Shown here one piece after another: positions 6,775-10,907 of a DNA stretch of 10,907 bases. Positions within the stretch are counted from its first letter, which is position 1, and each line of letters begins with the position of its first letter. The DNA comes from Candidatus Troglogloeales bacterium (GTDB lineage: Bacteria > Nitrospirota > Nitrospiria > SBBL01 > SBBT01): positions 1 to 10,907 of the forward strand of contig SBBT01000129.1 in the NCBI GenBank assembly GCA_005239595.1, read 5' to 3'. The position numbers and the translations under genes are program-made. Below the pieces are notes generated by a model. The model was not told the DNA's origin and made no database searches. It saw nothing but the letters and a program-made list of their open reading frames with translations.

Positions 6775-7565
6775 TGTTTCAGTTTCACGATCAGGGATCG
6801 AGTTTCTATCAATTGTTGACGACGCATCACCCCCAGGGACTTCCGTCCTTGCCGGGATATCCCCAGCGGGAAGGGGTGGATTTATCGCAGAAGGTCCCTC
6901 ACGGGACGACGGTTTTGGCCTTGCGTTATTGCGGAGGGGTTGTCATCGCCGGAGACCGCCGCGCGACGGAAGGGACCTCCATTTCAGAACGCCGTATTGA
7001 AAAGGTCCACAAGACGGACCATTATTCTGCTATTGCGATTGCAGGTGCGGCCGGTCCCTGTAGGGATTTGACGCGGCTTTTTCAGGTGGAATTGGAGCAC
7101 TACGAAAAACTGGAGGGGACGGAACTTTCTTCGGAGGGCAAGGCCAATAAGCTGGCGCAGATGATTAAAGGAAATCTCCCTATGGCGATGCAAGGGCTGG
7201 TGGTTGTTCCGATTTTTGCGGGCTACGATATCAAGCGGGGGTGCGGACGGATTTTTAAATACGATATTGTTGGCGGCCAATATGAAGAGGCGGAATATTA
7301 CGCCATCGGGTCGGGCGGAAGAGATGCCCGAGGGTCGTTAAAGAAAATTTTTAAAAAGGACGCATCTTGTGAAGAGGCGATCTGTATTGCCGTTGAAGCT
7401 CTGTATGATGCGGCGGAAGGGGATACGGCTACGGGAGGACCGGATATGGTTCGGGGTATCTTTCCGACGGTGAAGATCATCAATGAACAAGGTGTGTCCG
7501 ATGTGGAAGAGTCAACGATTAAGCGTCTCTTTACGGAAATTATGTCCAGGCAGGGGGGAGAATAA
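6774..7565 (+). CDS. prcB: 20S proteasome beta subunit PrcB
   Basis: Encodes 263 residues of the catalytic subunit of the 20S core, an N-terminal threonine hydrolase. A 44-residue propeptide precedes HG/TTVLAL, so autocleavage between Gly44 and Thr45 would expose the catalytic threonine. In mature numbering Asp17 (residue 61) and Lys33 (residue 77) fall exactly at the expected catalytic positions, and SGG (residues 180-182) is the conserved loop near the active site. The mature chain would be 219 residues. GTG 6774 overlaps the last base of the pup stop codon and has a strong ribosome site, so translation is probably coupled to pup. The protein ends in Gln-Gly-Gly-Glu, the same Gly-Gly-Glu as Pup; these codons also contain the purine run that likely serves as the prcA ribosome site. 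Confidence 0.96.
   Translation: MFQFHDQGSSFYQLLTTHHPQGLPSLPGYPQREGVDLSQKVPHGTTVLALRYCGGVVIAGDRRATEGTSISERRIEKVHKTDHYSAIAIAGAAGPCRDLTRLFQVELEHYEKLEGTELSSEGKANKLAQMIKGNLPMAMQGLVVVPIFAGYDIKRGCGRIFKYDIVGGQYEEAEYYAIGSGGRDARGSLKKIFKKDASCEEAICIAVEALYDAAEGDTATGGPDMVRGIFPTVKIINEQGVSDVEESTIKRLFTEIMSRQGGE
7553..7560 (+). promoter_or_regulatory. prcA ribosome binding site inside the prcB C-terminal codons
   Basis: The purine run GGGGGGAG ends 8 nt before ATG 7569. It lies within the last codons of prcB, which specify Gly-Gly-Glu. The spacing favours ATG 7569 over the in-frame ATG 7575. Confidence 0.6.
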
Positions 7566-7568
7566 AGC

Positions 7569-8252
7569 ATGGTGATGCCGTATTATGTGTCGCCCGAACA
7601 GATGATGCAGGATAAGGCGGAGTATGCCAAGAAAGGGATCTTACGGGGGCGATCGATTGTGGCTATGGAATACGAAGAGGGGATACTCCTTCTGGCGGAA
7701 AATCCCAGTTCACTGAAAAAGATTTCTGAAATTTACGACAGGATTGCCTTTGCGGGGGCAGGCAAGTACAGCGAGTTTGAAAACTTGCGTAAGGCGGGGA
7801 TTCGTCACGCCGATATGAAAGGGTATCTCTACAGCAGGGAAGATGTGAACGCAAAATCCCTGGCCAACGCCTACTCCCAATCCCTCGGAACGATTTTTAG
7901 CCAGGAGGCCAAACCGTTTGAGGTAGAAATACTCGTGGTAGAAGTAGGAAAGGGCGCTGCGGAAAATGAGATTTACCGGATTTCGTTCGACGGAAGCATC
8001 TTCGATGAGAAAGGATTTTCCGTCGTGGGGGGGAAGGCGGAGCTTTTATTTTCCCATCTGAAGGGTTGCTATGAACAGAAGCCTTTAAGAGGGGCGTTGC
8101 AGCTGGCCGTAAGCGCGATGGAGGAGGTCTATAATCAAAAGGTGAAGGGGGATAGCCTGGAGGTGGCTGTTTTAGACCGAACCCGGCCGCATCGGGCGTT
8201 CCGTCGACTTTATTTAAAGGAATTAACCGACTATCTAAATCATACAAAATGA
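7569..8252 (+). CDS. prcA: 20S proteasome alpha subunit PrcA
   Basis: Encodes 227 residues forming the outer, non-catalytic heptameric ring that gates the core and binds the C-terminal tails of ARC. The N terminus PYYVSPEQMMQDKAEYAKKG closely follows actinobacterial PrcA (PYFISPEQ-type), and the body contains AENPSSLKKISEIYDR, FAGAGKYSEFENLRKAGI, LANAYSQSLGTIF and YRISFDGSI in the expected order. There is no N-terminal catalytic threonine, as expected for an alpha subunit. ATG 7575 (MPYYV) would match homologues equally well, but ATG 7569 sits at a better distance from the ribosome site. The gene starts 3 nt after prcB and its stop overlaps the pafA start by 4 nt (ATGA), pointing to coupled production with both neighbours. 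Confidence 0.95.
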   Translation: MVMPYYVSPEQMMQDKAEYAKKGILRGRSIVAMEYEEGILLLAENPSSLKKISEIYDRIAFAGAGKYSEFENLRKAGIRHADMKGYLYSREDVNAKSLANAYSQSLGTIFSQEAKPFEVEILVVEVGKGAAENEIYRISFDGSIFDEKGFSVVGGKAELLFSHLKGCYEQKPLRGALQLAVSAMEEVYNQKVKGDSLEVAVLDRTRPHRAFRRLYLKELTDYLNHTK

Positions 8253-9616
8253 AAAGCCGCGTTTTTGGATTGGAAAGCGAATATGGATTGATCTTTGCCC
8301 CGCAGGGAAGGGTCTATCTGCCGATGGAGAAGATTTTAGGGTACATCTTCGAGGGATTAATTCCAAACAGTTGGCCTTCCAACGCCTTTTTGGGAAATGG
8401 GGCGAGATTCTATCAAGATACGGGCTGTCACCCGGAATACTCTACACCGGAATGTGACAATTTGTTTGATCTGGTGGTGCATGACAAGGCAGGGGAACGT
8501 CTTTTGGAGTCGTGCCTTCCAATTGCCGAGAAACGCCTGAAAGAGGAGGGGCTGCCCGGAAAGATTTATATTTACAAAAACAATACCGATTCGATTGGAA
8601 ATACTTACGGATGTCATGAAAATTATTTACTGCGCAGAGATGTGGATTTTTGGAAGGTGGCGGAGCAGATGATTCCTTTTTTCGTTACGAGGCAGATTTA
8701 TGCCGGTGCGGGGAAGGTGTTGAAGGTTTCTGGAAAATGCCATTATTTCCTCTCACAGCGCGCGCAACATATTCACGAAAAATCCTCTTCCTCGACGACA
8801 TCGTCTCGAAGCATCATCAATACCCGCGATGAGCCGCATGCCGATGCGGAGAAATACCGCAGGCTCCATATCATTGTGGGAGACTCCAATATGTCGGAAT
8901 ACGTCACCTACCTGAAGGTGGGAACGACCGCCCTTGTTCTCTCTCTGATTGAGACGGGATTTGCTGTGCCCAACATGGAGCTCGAAGATCCTGTGAAGGC
9001 GATGCGCGAGATTTCGAGAGATGTTACCTTAAAGAAACGGGTGCGATTGGCGGGGGGAAAGGAGATGACGGCCATTGAAATTCAGCGGGTCTATTTGGAA
9101 AAGGTCAAGGAATATGTTACCTCGGAAGATGACGATGACGTCAGCGTTGATCTATTGGAGCGATGGGAATATGTGCTCAATGAATTGGAAGAAGATCCCC
9201 AGCGGCTTTCTCGCGAAATTGATTGGGTGATTAAAAAGGAATTGATCACATCGTATATGGAAGAGCGGGGGTGCGGTTGGGACGATCCGCGTGTGGCAAT
9301 GTTGGACCTTCAATATCATGACGTCAATCAGAGTCGGGGACTTTACTCCCTCTTGTGTCGTCAAGACTTGGTGGAACGGATTGCAACGGAGGCGGATATC
9401 CAAAGGGCCCTTGAGATTCCACCCCAGACGACGCGGGCGAAGGTGCGTGGGGACTTTATCCGTTTTGCCAAAGAAAAGAATCGATCGTATACGGTCGATT
9501 GGACCTATCTCAAATTAAACGGCTATTGGGAGGAGACGATCCTCTGCATGGATCCGTTCTCTTCGTCTAACCCGCGCGTATCGGAACTTATTGCAGCCGC
9601 AGTGCCTCATAAATAG
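8249..9616 (+). CDS. pafA: Pup-protein ligase PafA
   Basis: Encodes 455 residues of the ligase that uses ATP to phosphorylate the C-terminal Glu of Pup and join it to a substrate lysine. The glutamine-synthetase-like fold is indicated by FGLESEYGL (6-14, with metal-binding Glu9 and Glu11), YQDTGCHPEYSTPECD (55-70) with the predicted catalytic Asp57, YKNNTDSIGNTYGCHENYL, NTRDEPHADAEKYRRLHIIV and GDSNMSE, and a shared SREIDWVIKKELI region. It lacks the Dop-type loop with WDYE...DARGF, which separates it from the upstream dop. Length is slightly under the usual 450-480. A short Ser/Thr-rich stretch (SSSSTTSSRS, 179-188) sits just before NTRDEP. Translation is likely coupled to prcA through the 4-nt overlap, as no ribosome site is obvious. 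It is the last gene of the operon by spacing. Confidence 0.95.
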   Translation: MKSRVFGLESEYGLIFAPQGRVYLPMEKILGYIFEGLIPNSWPSNAFLGNGARFYQDTGCHPEYSTPECDNLFDLVVHDKAGERLLESCLPIAEKRLKEEGLPGKIYIYKNNTDSIGNTYGCHENYLLRRDVDFWKVAEQMIPFFVTRQIYAGAGKVLKVSGKCHYFLSQRAQHIHEKSSSSTTSSRSIINTRDEPHADAEKYRRLHIIVGDSNMSEYVTYLKVGTTALVLSLIETGFAVPNMELEDPVKAMREISRDVTLKKRVRLAGGKEMTAIEIQRVYLEKVKEYVTSEDDDDVSVDLLERWEYVLNELEEDPQRLSREIDWVIKKELITSYMEERGCGWDDPRVAMLDLQYHDVNQSRGLYSLLCRQDLVERIATEADIQRALEIPPQTTRAKVRGDFIRFAKEKNRSYTVDWTYLKLNGYWEETILCMDPFSSSNPRVSELIAAAVPHK

Positions 9617-9728
9617 CAGACGGCCTTACGTCTTCATGGACGTGCCTCCTCGCCCTTTTAGAGTTGTCGCTTCCTTTTTCAGCACGCTGCGCTTTTCTTG
9701 GCCCTTATACCCAAAACCGGGTGTCTTT

Positions 9729-10571
9729 ATGAAGTCATTTATTTTTGTTTCAAGCCTTTTACTCTCGTTCCTGTCGGAAGGTTTGCGTGCGGAAGCCTTA
9801 TCGATCAAGGCAAAACAGGGAGAGGTCGTTTCCCTCTCTTTGAAATTTGAGCCGGGGGTCCGTTTGGTTCATGGAATCTTTTTGAATCAAAAGATACCAT
9901 TTTTTAAAAAATCGGCAGAAGAATTTTTTGCCCTGATTGGGATTGATATGGCCCAAGCTCCCGGACCGCAACCGCTTGAGGTTGTTTGGAGGAAGGGAGA
10001 GGAGGTAAGAAGAGAGGTACATGTTATTGATGTCATAGCGGGCGCCTTTGGTACCGAGGCGATCACACTCCCAAAGGAGATGGTGGACCTGGATCCTACA
10101 ACGTTAGCCAGGGTGAACGACGAAAAGGCGCAGATCTTGCGTGTGTTTAACCAGAGTGAAGATCAGAGGCGTTGGGAGGGCCGTTTTCTGGTACCGGTGG
10201 AGGGGAAAATCCTCGGTACGTTTGGTTTTCGGAGAATGCTGAACGGACAGCTTAGAAATCAGCACAGCGGTGAAGATATTGGCGCGCCGTTGGAAACCTC
10301 GGTATTAGCGTCCAACGATGGAAAAATTGTCCTGGTGGGCGATTTTTATTTTAATGGCCACTCCGTGGTTATCGATCACGGAATGGGTCTTTTCACGATG
10401 TACTTTCATCTATTGAGTGCCACGGTCAAGGAAGGAGACCTGGTCAAGCGCGGAGAGGCGATCGGTTTAGTCGGAAAATCGGGCCGGGCCACCGGCCCTC
10501 ATCTCCACTGGGGTGCGCGACTCAATAGCGCGCGGGTTAATCCTTTTTCTCTGGTCTCTTCGGTAAAATAG
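9729..10571 (+). CDS. Secreted M23-family metallopeptidase
   Basis: Encodes about 280 residues of a predicted periplasmic peptidoglycan endopeptidase or LytM-like protein. ATG 9729 begins a typical signal peptide (MKSFIFVSSLLLSFLSEGLRAEA) with probable cleavage near residue 21. A middle region with beta-rich character follows, then the M23 domain from about residue 155. The zinc-site motifs are intact: HSGED with His179 and Asp183, YFHLL with His227, and HLH at 258-260. This suggests active enzyme rather than a degenerate activator. The fold also shows the usual AS-DGKIVLVGDFYFNGHSVVIDH and VKRGEAIGLVGKSGRATGPH elements. The frame is open upstream to TTG 9591, but that start would bury the signal peptide. 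It lies 112 bp after pafA with no clear promoter or terminator, so read-through from the proteasome operon is possible. Confidence 0.88.
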   Translation: MKSFIFVSSLLLSFLSEGLRAEALSIKAKQGEVVSLSLKFEPGVRLVHGIFLNQKIPFFKKSAEEFFALIGIDMAQAPGPQPLEVVWRKGEEVRREVHVIDVIAGAFGTEAITLPKEMVDLDPTTLARVNDEKAQILRVFNQSEDQRRWEGRFLVPVEGKILGTFGFRRMLNGQLRNQHSGEDIGAPLETSVLASNDGKIVLVGDFYFNGHSVVIDHGMGLFTMYFHLLSATVKEGDLVKRGEAIGLVGKSGRATGPHLHWGARLNSARVNPFSLVSSVK

Positions 10572-10572
10572 A

Positions 10573-10594
10573 ATTAAAGCAATTCCTCTTTAAT
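10573..10594. terminator. Possible weak bidirectional hairpin between convergent genes
   Basis: ATTAAAG (10573-10579) and CTTTAAT (10588-10594) form a 7-bp AT-rich inverted repeat with an 8-nt loop spanning the convergent stop codons. The stem is weak and no T-run follows, so this is only a candidate. Confidence 0.15.
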
Positions 10595-10907
10595 CGCAAT
10601 GGAGGCTTTTTGCTTGAGGCCGAGGGTATACGCCTGGAGGGATTTTCGCTGTTTTTGAAGTAAAAGCCTGGGAATGGTCTTTTCTGGATCGTTTGGATTT
10701 TCTTTCCCTGCCTCTTCTATTTCGCTCGGGGTGAGCGCGACAGCGTCTTGCACCAATGTTTTTGCCTTTTCAATCAGCAGTTCCATCCGTTGCTGCCGTT
10801 CGAACTGGGTGGGGGGCAGTTTCTCGAATACCAGAACACGACGATAGAGCTCAGGATCAAACTTGCCCTCTTTCTGAAACCCTGGAAGCCGGATGATGGA
10901 GTTCTTC
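10574..10907 (-). CDS. SurA-like chaperone / peptidyl-prolyl isomerase family, C-terminal part (partial)
   Basis: A - strand frame enters from the right edge and stops at 10576-10574, giving the last 110 residues; an internal ATG at 10786 is not the true start. The upstream part reads NSIIRLPGFQKEGKFDPELY followed by RRVLVFEKLPPTQFERQQRM, which matches the pattern of SurA/PpiD-type N-terminal chaperone domains (F-x-x-x-G-x-F-D-x-E-x-Y, then P-x-x-F-E-x-x-x-R). The remaining residues are charged and helical (LTPSEIEEAG, then a Lys/Gln-rich tail). No PPIC isomerase domain follows, so this would be a chaperone-only member, or a protein in which that domain is missing. Such proteins help outer-membrane proteins fold in the periplasm. 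It converges on the M23 gene with 2 bp between stop codons. Family assignment is moderately sure. Confidence 0.6.
   Translation of the reverse strand, partial: KNSIIRLPGFQKEGKFDPELYRRVLVFEKLPPTQFERQQRMELLIEKAKTLVQDAVALTPSEIEEAGKENPNDPEKTIPRLLLQKQRKSLQAYTLGLKQKASIAIKEELL

Noticed and set aside
9628..9643. Hairpin ACGTC-TTCATG-GACGT after pafA as a terminator
   Set aside because: A 5-bp stem without a following T-run is too weak to call.
9591..9728. N-terminal extension of the M23 peptidase from TTG 9591
   Set aside because: It overlaps the pafA end, adds an arginine/proline-rich stretch and would bury the clear signal peptide that begins at ATG 9729.

Overview
The window carries a complete bacterial Pup-proteasome operon, with a short thiamine-thiazole operon and a cell-envelope gene before it and further envelope genes after it. 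All the main genes read on the + strand, except a partial gene entering from the right edge on the - strand. No RNA gene, CRISPR array, transposase or phage gene was seen. Base composition and codon style look even by eye across the window, so the proteasome block does not look like a recent insertion. A chromosome from outside Actinobacteria, most likely Nitrospirota or a related phylum, fits best: an actinobacterial-type gene set (arc, dop, pup, prcB, prcA, pafA) sits among genes of Gram-negative character (an M23 endopeptidase and a SurA-like periplasmic chaperone), at moderate GC. That assignment is inference from general knowledge, not from a search.

Left part (1-1365): the C-terminal end of a probable DivIVA-like coiled-coil protein, followed 13 bp later by a short membrane-anchored penicillin-binding transpeptidase with intact SxxK, SNN and KTG motifs. 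Middle left (1442-3163): a strong sigma70-type promoter drives a fused ThiS-ThiG protein and a ThiE/TenI-family protein. The leader of about 30 nt leaves no room for a TPP riboswitch.

Proteasome operon (3176-9616): a second near-consensus promoter is followed by arc (Mpa-type ring ATPase), dop (depupylase), pup (the protein modifier, ending in Gly-Gly-Glu), prcB and prcA (20S core beta and alpha subunits) and pafA (Pup ligase). From dop to pafA the genes are separated by 11 nt or less or overlap, so co-translation is likely. PafA would attach Pup to substrate lysines, ARC would recognise Pup through its coiled coil and unfold the substrate, PrcA/PrcB would degrade it, and Dop would recycle Pup. 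Because the encoded Pup already ends in Glu, the deamidation step needed for Gln-ending Pups is not required.

Right part (9729-10907): a secreted M23-type metallopeptidase gene converges, with only 2 bp between stop codons, on a partial SurA-like chaperone gene.

The proteasome system is a known one. The points that deserve a second look are the fused ThiS-ThiG with no free Gly-Gly terminus, the prcB ribosome-binding site written inside the functional Pup C-terminus, the matching Gly-Gly-Glu end of PrcB, the TenI-like signature in the ThiE-family protein, and the unusual arc-dop gap.
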